From Ornithinimicrobium tianjinense (GTDB taxonomy: Bacteria > Actinomycetota > Actinomycetes > Actinomycetales > Dermatophilaceae): a stretch of 64,000 bases of DNA. Of this stretch, positions 17,585 through 26,735 are shown piece after piece. The translations under genes and the position numbers were made by a program. Every line of letters begins with the position of its first letter. Position 1 is the first letter of the stretch. The DNA is taken from assembly GCF_014636495.1 (NCBI RefSeq), contig NZ_BMEM01000002.1, positions 62,001-126,000 on the forward strand, read 5' to 3'. A model generated the notes under the pieces. The model was not told the DNA's origin. It saw only the letters and a program-made list of their open reading frames with translations, and ran no database searches.

Positions 17585-18793
17585 TCAGCCCGCCGAGACG
17601 TCCAGCTCGGCCTGGGCGACGGCCGCCCGCTGGGCGTCGTCGAGCTCGCGCGACTCCAGCCACCGGTCCGGCAGGGCCACGACGCGCGGCGATCCGGCGC
17701 GACCCCGCTGACCGTCGGCGCCCTCGCGCGGCCAGGCCTGGTCGAGGTCGAGACCGTCGATGAGACGGTCGAGGTCCTCGAGCGTGTCGACCAGGGCGAG
17801 CTGGTGCCGCATCTGGCCACCGACCCGGAAGCCCTTGGTGTACCAGGCGATGTGCTTGCGGATGTCGCGGCACCCCTTGCCCTCGTCGCCGTGGAAGTCG
17901 ACGAGCAGCTCCGCGTGCCGGCGCAGCACGCGGCATACCTCCTCCAGGGTCGGCTCGACCCGCACCCGGGAGCCGGCGAAGGCGGCGGCCAGGTCGGTGA
18001 ACAGCCACGGCCGGCCCAGGCAGCCGCGCCCGACCACGACGCCGTCGCAGCCCGTCTCCTCGACCATCCGCAGCGCGTCGTCGGCGGACCAGATGTCGCC
18101 GTTGCCCAGGACCGGGATCGAGGTCACCGCGGCCTTGAGCTCGGCGATGCGCGACCAGTCGGCCTGTCCGGAGTAGGCCTGGGCGGCCGTCCGCGCGTGC
18201 AGGGCGACGGCCGCCACGCCCTCCCCCTCGGCGATCCGGCCGGCCTCGAGGAAGGTCTCGTGGTCGGCGTCGATGCCCACCCGCATCTTCACCGTGACCG
18301 GTATGCCGCCCGCCTCGGCCTCGCGCACGGCGGCGCGGACGATCCCGCGGAAGAGGTCGGTCTTCCAGGGCAGCGCCGAGCCGCCACCCTTGCGGGTGAC
18401 CTTGGGCACCGGGCAGCCGAAGTTGAGGTCGACGTGATCGGCGCGGTCCTCCTCGACGAGCATCCGCACGGCGGCACCGACCGTCACCGGGTCCACGCCG
18501 TAGAGCTGCACGGAGCGCGGCTGCTCCTCGGCGTCGTGCTCGATGAGCTTCATCGAGACCGGGGTCCGCTCCACGAGCGCGCGCGATGTGATCATCTCGC
18601 TGACGTAGAGACACCCCGAGCCTCCCACGCCCAGCTCACCGCCGGCCGCGGCCAGGCCCTCGTCGCCGTACTCCCGGCACAGCCGTCGGAAGGCGCGGTT
18701 GGTGATGCCGGCCATGGGCGCGAGGACGACCGGGGCGTCGATCGTGTGCGGGCCGATCTGCAGCGGGGGAAGGACGGGAGCGGTGACAGTCAT
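17585..18793 (-). CDS. dusB: tRNA-dihydrouridine synthase
   Basis: 402 residues. The FMN-binding TIM barrel starts VVLAPMAGITNRAFRRLC; the catalytic Cys127 lies in DLNFGCPVPKVTRKGGG; VLGNGDIWSADDA and DGVVVGRGCLGRPWLF are the FMN phosphate-binding segments. It reduces uridines in the tRNA D-loop with NADPH. A C-terminal helical domain with a charged linker binds tRNA. A Gly-rich segment near residues 45-60 (GLAAAGGELGVGGSG) looks like a lineage-specific insert. The start overlaps the lysG stop by four bases. Confidence 0.95.
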   Translation of the reverse strand: MTVTAPVLPPLQIGPHTIDAPVVLAPMAGITNRAFRRLCREYGDEGLAAAGGELGVGGSGCLYVSEMITSRALVERTPVSMKLIEHDAEEQPRSVQLYGVDPVTVGAAVRMLVEEDRADHVDLNFGCPVPKVTRKGGGSALPWKTDLFRGIVRAAVREAEAGGIPVTVKMRVGIDADHETFLEAGRIAEGEGVAAVALHARTAAQAYSGQADWSRIAELKAAVTSIPVLGNGDIWSADDALRMVEETGCDGVVVGRGCLGRPWLFTDLAAAFAGSRVRVEPTLEEVCRVLRRHAELLVDFHGDEGKGCRDIRKHIAWYTKGFRVGGQMRHQLALVDTLEDLDRLIDGLDLDQAWPREGADGQRGRAGSPRVVALPDRWLESRELDDAQRAAVAQAELDVSAG

Positions 18794-19740
18794 GACCCGT
18801 CGATTGTCCCACCGTCGGCGCGCCGCCCCGAATCCGTGCGCCGCAGGGTGCGCGCGGCCTCCTCGGTGACGCAGCGGGTCAGCACGTCCAGGGTGCGCGA
18901 GGGCAGCCGCCAGGCGAGCCAGTGCAGGGGGACGTCATGGTGGGGGCGGGGCCCGACCGGCACGAGACGGCCGGCGGACATCTCGCTCTCGGCCCAGTCC
19001 TGCGGCACCATCCCCCAGCCCATCCCCAGCCGCACGGCCTCGGCGAACTCCAGGCTCGACGGCACGAACGTCGTGGGCGGGTCGACCTCGCGGCGCGCCC
19101 ACCTCCGGGCCACGCGGTACTGCATGGTGTCCTTACGGTCGAAACGGACCATCGGGGCGCGGTCCAGGTCTGCCGGCCGCGGCCCGCGGGGCAGCCACCG
19201 GGCCGCGAACTCCGGGGTGCAGACCGCGACGTAACGGAGCGCCCCCAGCGGGGTCAGACGGCACCCGGCCACCGGTGTCGGGTCTGCCGTCACGGCCGCG
19301 AGGGCCGAGCCGGCGCGCACGAGGTCGCTGGCGTGCTCCTCGTCCTCGCGGACCAGGTCGAGCACGACGCCCAGCTCAGCCTGGGCCTGCGCCAGCGCGG
19401 GCAGGATCCAGGTCGCCAGCGAGTCCGCGTTCACGACCACAGGCACCTGCGGGTATGCCGTCACGCCCCGCCCGTCCTCGGCGTCCGGGACGAGCTCGGC
19501 CAGGGCGTCGTGGACCAGCAGGTCCCACTGGCCGGCGAGGCGCAGCAGCACCTCCCCCGCCGGCGTGGGCGTGACCGGCTTGGTGCGACTGACCACGACC
19601 TGCCCCACCGACCGCTCGAGCGCCTTGACACGCTGGGAGACCGCCGACGGCGTCACGTGCAGCCGGGCGGCCGCCCGCTCGAACGTGCCCTCACGCACCG
19701 CGGTGCTGAGGGTGAGGAGCGAGACGGGGTCGAGCGACAT
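18790..19740 (-). CDS. lysG: LysR-family transcriptional regulator LysG/ArgP type
   Basis: 316 residues. The N-terminal winged helix (DPVSLLTLSTAVREGTFERAAARLHVTPSAVSQRVKALE) is of the ArgP/LysG subgroup, followed by a periplasmic-binding-like effector domain (VPVVVNADSLATWILPAL). The gene is divergent from lysE with 79 nt between them, the classic arrangement in which LysG with lysine or arginine activates exporter expression. A 7-bp dyad in the gap is the likely operator. The stop overlaps dusB by four bases. Confidence 0.93.
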   Translation of the reverse strand: MSLDPVSLLTLSTAVREGTFERAAARLHVTPSAVSQRVKALERSVGQVVVSRTKPVTPTPAGEVLLRLAGQWDLLVHDALAELVPDAEDGRGVTAYPQVPVVVNADSLATWILPALAQAQAELGVVLDLVREDEEHASDLVRAGSALAAVTADPTPVAGCRLTPLGALRYVAVCTPEFAARWLPRGPRPADLDRAPMVRFDRKDTMQYRVARRWARREVDPPTTFVPSSLEFAEAVRLGMGWGMVPQDWAESEMSAGRLVPVGPRPHHDVPLHWLAWRLPSRTLDVLTRCVTEEAARTLRRTDSGRRADGGTIDGS

Positions 19741-19761
19741 ACAGCCAGGCTAAGGGTCCGG

Positions 19762-19781
19762 CAGAATCCTTCATGATTCTG
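19762..19781. promoter_or_regulatory. Dyad in the lysG/lysE divergent promoter, likely LysG operator
   Basis: CAGAATC and GATTCTG form a perfect 7-bp inverted repeat around a six-base spacer, in the 79-nt gap between the divergent genes. LysR-family proteins bind such dyads. It is also among the AT-richest patches of the region. Binding is inferred. Confidence 0.65.
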
Positions 19782-19819
19782 ATGCTGGGTGATCCGATCG
19801 ACGCCTCTACGGTGGTGCC

Positions 19820-20434
19820 GTGACCGAGCTGACCCTCCTCCTGACCGGGACCCTGACAGGTCTTGGCCTCATCGTCGCCATCGGCGCCCAGAACGCCTAC
19901 CTGCTCCGCCAGGGGCTGCGCCACCAGCAGGTCGGCCCGCTCGTCGTGTTCTGCGTCCTGGCCGACGCGATCCTGATCGGCCTGGCCGTCCTCGGGATCG
20001 GCGCCCTCGTCGCGACCTGGCCGGCTTTTCTCACCATCGCCCGGTGGGGCGGTGGGCTCTTCGTGATCGGCTACGGGCTCCAGGCAGCCTGGCGCGCGAT
20101 GCACCCGGGCGAGACCCTCGAGGCGGACGGGTCCGCGCGCAGCACCAGCCTGTGGCGGTCTCTGCTCACGATGGCGGCCCTGACCTTCCTCAACCCCCAC
20201 GTCTACCTCGACGTCACGCTGCTCGGCACCATCGCCTCCACGCACGGCCCGCAGGGCCGCTGGTGGTTCTACGCCGGCACGGTGCTCGGCAGCACGATGT
20301 GGTTCACCCTTCTCGGTCTCGGCTCCCGCGCCCTGGCCCCGTTCTTCGCCAGGCCGCGCTCCTGGCAGGTCCTCGACGCGCTCATCGCGGTCGTCATGGT
20401 GACCATCGGGCTGGGGCTGATCCTCGGCGGCTGA
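19820..20434 (+). CDS. lysE: LysE-type basic amino-acid exporter
   Basis: 204 residues with about six hydrophobic segments. The family signature is visible as GLIVAIGAQNAYLLRQGL at residues 12-30, and TFLNPHVYLDVTLLG contains the conserved Asn-Pro in a mid-membrane segment. LysE proteins export L-lysine and L-arginine to prevent toxic accumulation when dipeptides are taken up. The start is GTG at 19820. The divergent LysG-type regulator supports a true LysE rather than a homoserine/threonine exporter paralogue. A terminator follows. Confidence 0.94.
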   Translation: MTELTLLLTGTLTGLGLIVAIGAQNAYLLRQGLRHQQVGPLVVFCVLADAILIGLAVLGIGALVATWPAFLTIARWGGGLFVIGYGLQAAWRAMHPGETLEADGSARSTSLWRSLLTMAALTFLNPHVYLDVTLLGTIASTHGPQGRWWFYAGTVLGSTMWFTLLGLGSRALAPFFARPRSWQVLDALIAVVMVTIGLGLILGG

Positions 20435-20446
20435 GCGGACGCACGA

Positions 20447-20482
20447 AGAGGAGCCGTGGGCTGTACTGCCCACGGCTCCTCT
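20447..20482. terminator. Bidirectional terminator between lysE and the alanine symporter
   Basis: AGAGGAGCCGTGGG at 20447-20460 pairs perfectly with CCCACGGCTCCTCT at 20469-20482, closing an eight-base loop. It lies between the convergent lysE and symporter genes and can serve both. Confidence 0.85.
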
Positions 20483-20499
20483 CCAGGGGTGTGCCGGCT

Positions 20500-22017
20500 T
20501 CAGCGGCGCGCGTCGCCCTCCAGGGCGGTGTCGGGGCCGACCGCCAGACGGTCGGCACGCTCCTCCCAGAAGGTGGCGTTCTTGATGCCGAGCGGGCGGG
20601 GGTCGAACTGCGGGTCGACGCCCTGCTTCTTCTGCGCCTCGTAGTCCTTGAGGACCTTGATGGCCGGTCCCTGCAGGATGAGGATCGCGATGATGTTGAG
20701 CCAGGCCATGAGCCCGACCCCCAGGTCACCGGCCGCCCACGCGTCGTCCGCCGTCGTCAGCGTGCCGTAGGCCACGACGACGAGCACGATCAGCTGCAGG
20801 ACGCGGTAGGACCAGACGTGCACCGTGTGCGAGCGCCCGCGGAGCAGGTAGGTGAGGTTCACCTCGGCCATGTAGTAGTAGGCCACGATCGTGGTGAAGG
20901 CGAAGAACAGCAGCGCCACCGCCACGAAGGTGCCGCCCAGGCCGGGGAAGACGGAGTCCAGGGCGGCCTGCGTGAAGGCGGGGCCCACCTCGACGTCGGC
21001 CACCTCGGCCGGGCCCGAGTGGATGACCGCGCCGTCCGCGCTGCCGCCCTCGTGCACGCGGTACATGCCCGTGGACAAAATCATGATCGCGGTGGCGGTG
21101 CAGACGAACAGCGTGTCGACGTAGACGGCGAAGGCCTGCGCCAGACCCTGCTTGGCGGGGTGCGAGACCTCGGCGGCGGCAGCCGCGTGGGGGCCGGTGC
21201 CCTGGCCGGCCTCGTTGGAGTACAGGCCGCGCTTGACACCCCACATGACCGCCATACCCAGGATGGAGCCGAAGGCGGCGTCCAGGCCGAAGGCGCTGCG
21301 GACGATCAGGGCGAACATCGCCGGGACCTCGGTGATGTTGACGAAGAGGATGATGAGCGCGAGCAGGATGTAGGCGATCGCCATGAACGGCACGACCATG
21401 CTGGCGAAGACGGCGATGCGCTTGAGACCACCCACGACGATGAAGGCCAGCGCGATCACGACGCCGATCGCCACGATGCGGGGGTCGAGGCCCCAGGCGT
21501 TCTCCATCGAGGAGGAGATGCCGTTGGCCTGGACGCCGGGCAGCAGCAGGCCCATCGCGAGCACGGTCACGAAGGCGAACAGCATGCCGTACCAGCGCAT
21601 GCCCAGACCCTTCTCGATGTAGTAGGCCGGGCCGCCACGGTACTCGCCCTCCTTGTCGCGCTCCTTGTAGACCTGGCCGAGGGAGCACTCGATGAAGGAG
21701 GTGGCCGCCCCGAGGAAGGCCATCACCCACATCCAGAAGACGGCACCGGGGCCACCGAAGGCGATCGCGGTCGCGACGCCACCGATGTTGCCCATGCCGA
21801 CGCGTCCGGCGAGGCTCATCGCCAGGGCCTGGAAGGAGGACACGCCGGCCTCGGACGACTCACCCTTGCGCAGCTGCTCCAGCATGCCCGGGATGTGACG
21901 GACCTGGACCAGACGCAGGCGGATGGTGAAGTACAGGCCTGCGGCGAGACAGAGGTAGACGAGCGGGCTGGACCAGACGATGGCGTTGGCGTCGCTCAGG
22001 AAGTCAGACATGGACAA
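20500..22017 (-). CDS. Sodium:alanine/glycine symporter (AGCS family)
   Basis: 505 residues with roughly ten or more membrane spans. Family segments are visible: SFQALAMSLAGRVGMGNIGGVATA near residues 60-85, GGPAYYIEKGLG, and RGLYSNEAGQGTGPHAAAAAEVSHPAKQG in the middle. These proteins import alanine or glycine with sodium. A second possible start (MSDFLSDAN) lies two codons downstream. A hydrophilic C-terminal tail of about 50 residues follows the last span. It is a single gene, terminated by the shared hairpin with lysE. Confidence 0.93.
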   Translation of the reverse strand: MSMSDFLSDANAIVWSSPLVYLCLAAGLYFTIRLRLVQVRHIPGMLEQLRKGESSEAGVSSFQALAMSLAGRVGMGNIGGVATAIAFGGPGAVFWMWVMAFLGAATSFIECSLGQVYKERDKEGEYRGGPAYYIEKGLGMRWYGMLFAFVTVLAMGLLLPGVQANGISSSMENAWGLDPRIVAIGVVIALAFIVVGGLKRIAVFASMVVPFMAIAYILLALIILFVNITEVPAMFALIVRSAFGLDAAFGSILGMAVMWGVKRGLYSNEAGQGTGPHAAAAAEVSHPAKQGLAQAFAVYVDTLFVCTATAIMILSTGMYRVHEGGSADGAVIHSGPAEVADVEVGPAFTQAALDSVFPGLGGTFVAVALLFFAFTTIVAYYYMAEVNLTYLLRGRSHTVHVWSYRVLQLIVLVVVAYGTLTTADDAWAAGDLGVGLMAWLNIIAILILQGPAIKVLKDYEAQKKQGVDPQFDPRPLGIKNATFWEERADRLAVGPDTALEGDARR

Positions 22018-22104
22018 GAACCCTCTTCATCGGGGGATGTGCGGGACGACGGCAGTGTGCGGCAGCCGTGGCCTCACGTCAAGGCGCAGCACCGCAGGAT
22101 CGCC

Positions 22105-23505
22105 TCAGCAGCCCAGGAGGCGCTGGGCGAGGTAGGCCTCGACCTGGTCGAGCGCGACGCGCTCCTGCGCCATGGTGTCGCGCTCCCGGATGGTCACCGC
22201 GTGGTCCTCGAGCGTGTCGAAGTCAACGGTCACGCAGAACGGCGTGCCGATCTCGTCCTGCCTGCGGTAGCGACGTCCGATGGCGCCCGCGTCGTCGAAG
22301 TCGACCATCCAGTTCTTGCGGAGGGCGGCTGCGAGGTCACGCGCCTTCGGTGACAGGTCGGCGTTGCGCGACAGCGGCAGGACGGCGACCTTCATCGGCG
22401 CCAGCCGGGGGTCGAGGCGCAGCACGGTGCGCTTGTCCACGCCGCCCTTGGCGTTCGGCGCCTCGTCCTCGGTGTAGGCCTCGACGAGGAAGGTCATCAG
22501 CGAGCGGGACAGGCCGGCCGCCGGCTCGATGACGTAGGGGGTGTAACGCTCCCCCGTGGTCTGGTCGAAGAAGGACAGGTCGGCGCCCGAGTGCTTCGCG
22601 TGGGTCGACAGGTCGAAGTCGGTGCGGTTGGCCACGCCCTCGAGCTCGCCCCACTCGCTCCCGGTGAAGTTGAAGCGGTACTCGATGTCGACGGTGCGCT
22701 TGGAGTAGTGCGAGAGCTTCTCCGCGGGGTGCTCGTAGTGGCGCAGGTTGTCGCCGCTGATGCCGAGGTCGGTGTACCACCGAGTGCGCTCGTCGATCCA
22801 GTACTGGTGCCACTCCTCGTCCTCGCCCGGCTTGACGAAGAACTCCATCTCCATCTGCTCGAACTCCCGCGTGCGGAAGATGAAGTTGCCCGGCGTGATC
22901 TCGTTGCGGAAGCTCTTGCCGGTCTGGGCGATGCCGAACGGCGGCTTCTTGCGGGAGGCCCCCATGACGTTGGCGAAGTTGATGAAGATGCCCTGAGCCG
23001 TCTCGGGCCGCAGGTAGTGCAGGCCCGACTCGTCCTCGATGACGCCCAGGTAGGTCTTGAGCATCATGTTGAACTCGCGGGGCTCGGTCCATGCCTTGTT
23101 GCCGCAGTTGGGGCAGGTGATGTCCGAGAGGGGCACGTCGTCGGGGTCGACGACCTGGCCCTTCTTGGCGAGCTTGGCCGCGACGCCCTCCTGCAGGTGG
23201 TCGGCGCGGAAGCGCTTGTGGCAGGACTGGCACTCGGTCAGCGGGTCCGAAAACTCCCCCACGTGACCGGAGGCGACCCACGTCTGGCGCGGGAGGATGA
23301 TCGAGGAGTCCAGGCCGACGACGTCGTCGCGCATCTGCACCATGGAGCGCCACCACTGGCGCTTGATGTTCTCCTTGAGCGCCACTCCCAGGGGCCCGTA
23401 GTCCCAGGCCGACCTCGTCCCGCCGTAGATCTCCCCGCAGGGGAACACGAAGCCGCGGCGCTTGGCGAGGGAGACGACGAGATCGACGGTGGAGGTCTGA
23501 GCCAT
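22105..23505 (-). CDS. glyQS: Glycyl-tRNA synthetase, single-chain class II
   Basis: 466 residues, dimeric type (alpha2) as in actinobacteria, charging tRNA-Gly. It begins [19 protein letters not shown]. The CQSCHKRF and CPNCGNKAW pairs suggest a zinc site in the insertion. [37 protein letters not shown] and [16 protein letters not shown] correspond to class II motifs. The frame is open beyond the chosen ATG but lacks family sequence. The C-terminal anticodon-binding domain is intact. Its position between uppS/recO and dusB/dgt/dnaG matches actinobacterial gene order. Confidence 0.96.
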   Translation of the reverse strand: MAQTSTVDLVVSLAKRRGFVFPCGEIYGGTRSAWDYGPLGVALKENIKRQWWRSMVQMRDDVVGLDSSIILPRQTWVASGHVGEFSDPLTECQSCHKRFRADHLQEGVAAKLAKKGQVVDPDDVPLSDITCPNCGNKAWTEPREFNMMLKTYLGVIEDESGLHYLRPETAQGIFINFANVMGASRKKPPFGIAQTGKSFRNEITPGNFIFRTREFEQMEMEFFVKPGEDEEWHQYWIDERTRWYTDLGISGDNLRHYEHPAEKLSHYSKRTVDIEYRFNFTGSEWGELEGVANRTDFDLSTHAKHSGADLSFFDQTTGERYTPYVIEPAAGLSRSLMTFLVEAYTEDEAPNAKGGVDKRTVLRLDPRLAPMKVAVLPLSRNADLSPKARDLAAALRKNWMVDFDDAGAIGRRYRRQDEIGTPFCVTVDFDTLEDHAVTIRERDTMAQERVALDQVEAYLAQRLLGC

Positions 23506-23562
23506 GGGCGGCAGTCTACGGCCCGTCCGCGGCCCCTCCGGACCCGTCGTTACGCTGGGCTC

Positions 23563-23892
23563 GTGTCCGATCCCGCCTCCCCCACCGAGCGCACCACGAC
23601 CACCCCCGGGCCCGTGCGGCGCAGGATCGAGCAGGCGTCCCTGCCGGCCCTGCAGCTGCTGGCCCGTCTGCCGGTCTGGTTGCCCTTCCTCGTCCTTCTC
23701 CTGCTGCTGCTCGGGGGTGGGTTCCTCGGGGGCCCCGTCGGCTGGGTCCTCGTGGTCGTCGCCGTGGCGTTCATCCTGTGGCTGCTCTACCTGTCCTGGC
23801 CCCGGCTGACCGCGGTCGAGCGAGTCATGCGGGTGGCGGTCCTCGTCCTGTTCGCGGTGGTGACCGTGGTGCAGCTGCTGCCCCGCGGCTGA
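23563..23892 (+). CDS. Small membrane protein (DUF6703-like)
   Basis: 109 residues from GTG at 23563. A polar N-terminus of about 30 residues is followed by three hydrophobic segments: [38 protein letters not shown] and [16 protein letters not shown]. It resembles the small actinobacterial proteins I associate with DUF6703, but that assignment is from memory and tentative. It is divergent from glyQS and 47 nt upstream of the zinc operon; a Zur box separates it from znuA, so it is probably not part of that regulon. Confidence 0.65.
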   Translation: MSDPASPTERTTTTPGPVRRRIEQASLPALQLLARLPVWLPFLVLLLLLLGGGFLGGPVGWVLVVVAVAFILWLLYLSWPRLTAVERVMRVAVLVLFAVVTVVQLLPRG

Positions 23893-23904
23893 TCGTCCTC
23901 GTTT

Positions 23905-23919
23905 TGACAATCATTCTCA
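23905..23919. promoter_or_regulatory. Zur box upstream of the zinc uptake operon
   Basis: TGACAATCATTCTCA is a near-perfect 7-1-7 palindrome of the Zur type (reverse complement TGAGAATGATTGTCA, compare TGAAAATGATTTTCA). It is 20 bases before the znuA start, in an AT-rich patch. Since zur is the last gene of the operon, autoregulation by zinc is expected. Confidence 0.85.
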
Positions 23920-23938
23920 TCTTCGACACCATGGCGGT

Positions 23939-24952
23939 ATGCCGTTCCGCTCCCGCCTCGCGGCCCTGACCGCCCTCACGATCGTCCCGCTCACCGCCTG
24001 CTCCGGCCCGGCGCAGACCGGGACCGACGCTGGTGACGACGGCGGGCAGGTCCAGCTGGTGGCCAGCTTCTACCCCGTCGAGTACATCCTCGGACGACTC
24101 GCCGGGGACCGGGCGGAGATCACCACCCTCACGGCCGCGGGCGTGGACCCGCACGACGTCGAGCTCAGCCCCCGCACGGTGGGCACGATCGGCTCGGCCG
24201 ACCTGGTGGTCTACGCCTCGGGGATGCAGCCGGCTGTCGACGACGCCGTCGCCCAGTCCGGCTCCGGCACGACGTTCGACGTGGTGCCGGCCGCCGACCT
24301 GCTCGCGCTCCGGGAGACCGCGGAGCAGCATGCCGAGCACAGCGACGACGACCAGCACGGCGACGACGACCAGCACAGCGAGGACGAGCACGCCGACGAG
24401 GAGGAGTCCCACGACGACCACGGGCACGGCGCCGAGGACCCCCACTTCTGGCTCGACCCGGTCCGTTACGCCGACGTCGCCGACGCCGTCGCGGAGGAGC
24501 TCGCCACCGTCGACCCGGACGGCGCCCAGGTCTACCGCGCCAACGCGGCCGCCCTGCGGGAGGACCTCGAGAAGCTCGACGGCGAGCTCGAGGCCGGACT
24601 GGCGGACTGCACCAGCAGGGAGGTGGTGACCACGCATGACGCCTTCGGCTACCTCGGCCACCGCTACGACCTGCACCTGACCGGCATCAGCGGCATCTCC
24701 CCCGAGTCCGAGCCCTCGCCGGCACGGCTCGCGGAGGTGGCCGCGATGGTGGAGGCGGACGGGCTCACCACCGTGTACACCGAGCCGCTTCTGGGCGACG
24801 CGATCGCCCGGACCCTCGAGGTCGAGACGGGCGTCGCGGTGCTGACGCTGGACCCTGTCGAGGGCATCACCGACGCGTCGGCCGGCCAGGACTACCTGGC
24901 CGTGATGCGCGCCAACCTCGCTGCCCTCCGCCAGGGTCAGGGGTGCTCGTGA
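23939..24952 (+). CDS. znuA: Zinc ABC transporter substrate-binding lipoprotein
   Basis: 337 residues, cluster A-I metal-binding protein. Signal peptide with lipobox LTAC (Cys20) anchors it outside the membrane. Metal ligands are expected at His in GVDPHDVELSP, His in DPHFWLDP, His in THDAFGYL and an acidic residue near the C-terminus. A His/Asp-rich loop (residues about 127-163, HSDDDQHGDDDQH and similar) is typical of zinc rather than manganese binders. The Zur box, adjacent ATPase and permease genes and terminal zur support zinc as substrate. Confidence 0.93.
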   Translation: MPFRSRLAALTALTIVPLTACSGPAQTGTDAGDDGGQVQLVASFYPVEYILGRLAGDRAEITTLTAAGVDPHDVELSPRTVGTIGSADLVVYASGMQPAVDDAVAQSGSGTTFDVVPAADLLALRETAEQHAEHSDDDQHGDDDQHSEDEHADEEESHDDHGHGAEDPHFWLDPVRYADVADAVAEELATVDPDGAQVYRANAAALREDLEKLDGELEAGLADCTSREVVTTHDAFGYLGHRYDLHLTGISGISPESEPSPARLAEVAAMVEADGLTTVYTEPLLGDAIARTLEVETGVAVLTLDPVEGITDASAGQDYLAVMRANLAALRQGQGCS

Positions 24953-25731
24953 GATCCACCGAGGTCGTGCGCCTCCACCAGGCGGCGTTCGGCTACCAGG
25001 GGCGGCCCGTCGTCACCGACGTCGACCTGAGCGTCCGTCGTGGCGAGGTCGTCGCCGTCCTTGGCCCCAACGGGTCGGGCAAGACCACGCTGGTCAAGGG
25101 CCTCCTGGGCCTGTCCGAGCACCTCTCGGGCGAGGTCAGCGTGCTCGGCACGCCCCTCGCCCGGCTGCGCGACCGCACCAGGGTCGGCTACGTCCCCCAG
25201 CGGCACACGCTCACGGGCGGGGTGCGCGCCACGGTCCTCGAGGTCGTCCTGACTGGACTGCTGTCCAGCCGACCCTGGTGGCGCCCGCTGGGTCGCGACG
25301 CGCTCACCCCGGCCCTGGCCGCGCTGGACACCGTCGGGCTGGCCGACCGGGCCCGGTTCGACGTCGAGACGCTCTCCGGGGGCCAGCAGCGCCGTGTCCT
25401 GATCGCCCGCGCGCTCGTCGCCCGCCCCGAGGTGCTCGTCATGGACGAGCCGACCGCCGGCGTGGACCGCACCAGCCAGCAGGTGCTCGCGGGGGTCCTC
25501 CGGCGGCTCGGGGAGGCGGGCACCACCATGGTCGTGGTCACCCACGAGCTCAGCGCCCTTCGCGGGGTCGTCGACCGCATCGTCGAGGTGGACTCCGGCC
25601 ACCTCACCTACGACGGCACCCCCGAGGGGTATGCCGTGCACCAGGCCGAGCTGGCCCGGGCCGCAGGCCGCGGACCCGCCGCCCCCGACGGGCGGCATAC
25701 CCGGACCGGGGAGACGGGAGGGGCACGGTGA
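24949..25731 (+). CDS. znuC: Zinc ABC transporter ATP-binding protein
   Basis: 260 residues. Walker A GPNGSGKTTLVKG, Q-loop YVPQRH, signature LSGGQQRRVLIARAL, Walker B VLVMDEPTAGVD and H-loop VVVTHELS are all intact. I choose GTG at 24949 because it overlaps the znuA stop in GTGA; an in-frame GTG six bases earlier is possible. The C-terminal tail is Arg/Pro-rich. It energises the ZnuB permease. Its stop shares one base with the znuB start. Confidence 0.93.
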   Translation: MRSTEVVRLHQAAFGYQGRPVVTDVDLSVRRGEVVAVLGPNGSGKTTLVKGLLGLSEHLSGEVSVLGTPLARLRDRTRVGYVPQRHTLTGGVRATVLEVVLTGLLSSRPWWRPLGRDALTPALAALDTVGLADRARFDVETLSGGQQRRVLIARALVARPEVLVMDEPTAGVDRTSQQVLAGVLRRLGEAGTTMVVVTHELSALRGVVDRIVEVDSGHLTYDGTPEGYAVHQAELARAAGRGPAAPDGRHTRTGETGGAR

Positions 25732-26735
25732 TGTCCGAGATGCTCTCGCTGGAGTTCATGCGCACCGCGTTGCTCGCCGCCCTCTGCGTCGGGCTCGTCG
25801 CGCCGATGGTCGGGATCTTCCTGGTCCAGCGCCGGCTGTCCCTCGTCGGCGACGGGATCGGGCACGTCGCGCTCGCGGGTGTCGCCGTCGGCGTCGCGAC
25901 ACAGAACAGCCCGGTGTGGTCTGCGCTCGTGGCCGCCGTGCTGGCCTCGGTGCTCATCGAGCTCGTCCGGGCCCGGGGCCGCACGTCCGGCGACCTCGCG
26001 CTCGCGCTGATGTTCTACGGGGGTATCGCCGCCGGGGTCGTCATCATCAATCGCGCCGACGGCGCCCAGACCGGCACCCTCACCGGCTTCCTCTTCGGCT
26101 CGATCACGACCACTTCCCGGGAGGAGCTGGCGCTCTTCGCCGCCCTCTCGGTCGTCATCGCCGGCGTGGTCCTCCTGCTGCGCCAGCGGTTCTTCGCGGT
26201 CGCCGGCGACGAGGAGTACGCCAGGGCCAGCGGCCTGCCCGTGCTCGCGCTCAACATCGTCCTCGGCGTGCTCACCGCCGTCACCGTCGTCGTGGCGATG
26301 CGGGTCATCGGCCTGCTGCTGATCAGTGCCCTCATGGTCATCCCGAACGCCGCCGCCCAGCAGCTCTCCGGCAGCTTCCGGGCCGCCGGCCGCTGGGCGG
26401 TCGGCTTCGGCGTGCTGGCCTCTGTCGGCGGGGTCATGGCCTCCTACCAGCTCGACACCGCCGCGGGCGGCACGGTGGTGCTGCTGGCGATCGCGGTCTT
26501 CGTGGCCGCGGCCCTGGCCGGGTCGCTGCGGCGGGCCCTGGCCCGGCGACGGCACCGGCACGCCGAACGACACCTGCACGAGCACGGCCCGGACTGCGGT
26601 CACGCCGCGGTCCCGCACGGTGACCACGTGGACTACCTGCACGACGGTCACCGTCACGCCGCCCACGAGGGCCACTACGACGAGCACGCCGACGAAGCGC
26701 ACGTCCAGCCCGAGCCCGAGGAGGCGAACCGATGA
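25731..26735 (+). CDS. znuB: Zinc ABC transporter permease with His-rich C-terminal tail
   Basis: 334 residues of the ABC-3 family with about eight membrane spans (TALLAALCVGLVAPMVGIFL, VGDGIGHVALAGVAVGV, VVVAMRVIGLLLISALMVIPNAAAQQL). The final 60 residues are cytoplasmic and extremely His-rich (RRHRHAERHLHEHGPDCGH and HDGHRHAAHEGHYDEHADEAH), likely a zinc buffer or sensor at the inner mouth of the channel. The ATG at 25731 forms TGATG with znuC, and the stop overlaps zur by four bases. The tail is the unusual feature; most ZnuB proteins lack one this long. Confidence 0.92.
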   Translation: MSEMLSLEFMRTALLAALCVGLVAPMVGIFLVQRRLSLVGDGIGHVALAGVAVGVATQNSPVWSALVAAVLASVLIELVRARGRTSGDLALALMFYGGIAAGVVIINRADGAQTGTLTGFLFGSITTTSREELALFAALSVVIAGVVLLLRQRFFAVAGDEEYARASGLPVLALNIVLGVLTAVTVVVAMRVIGLLLISALMVIPNAAAQQLSGSFRAAGRWAVGFGVLASVGGVMASYQLDTAAGGTVVLLAIAVFVAAALAGSLRRALARRRHRHAERHLHEHGPDCGHAAVPHGDHVDYLHDGHRHAAHEGHYDEHADEAHVQPEPEEANR

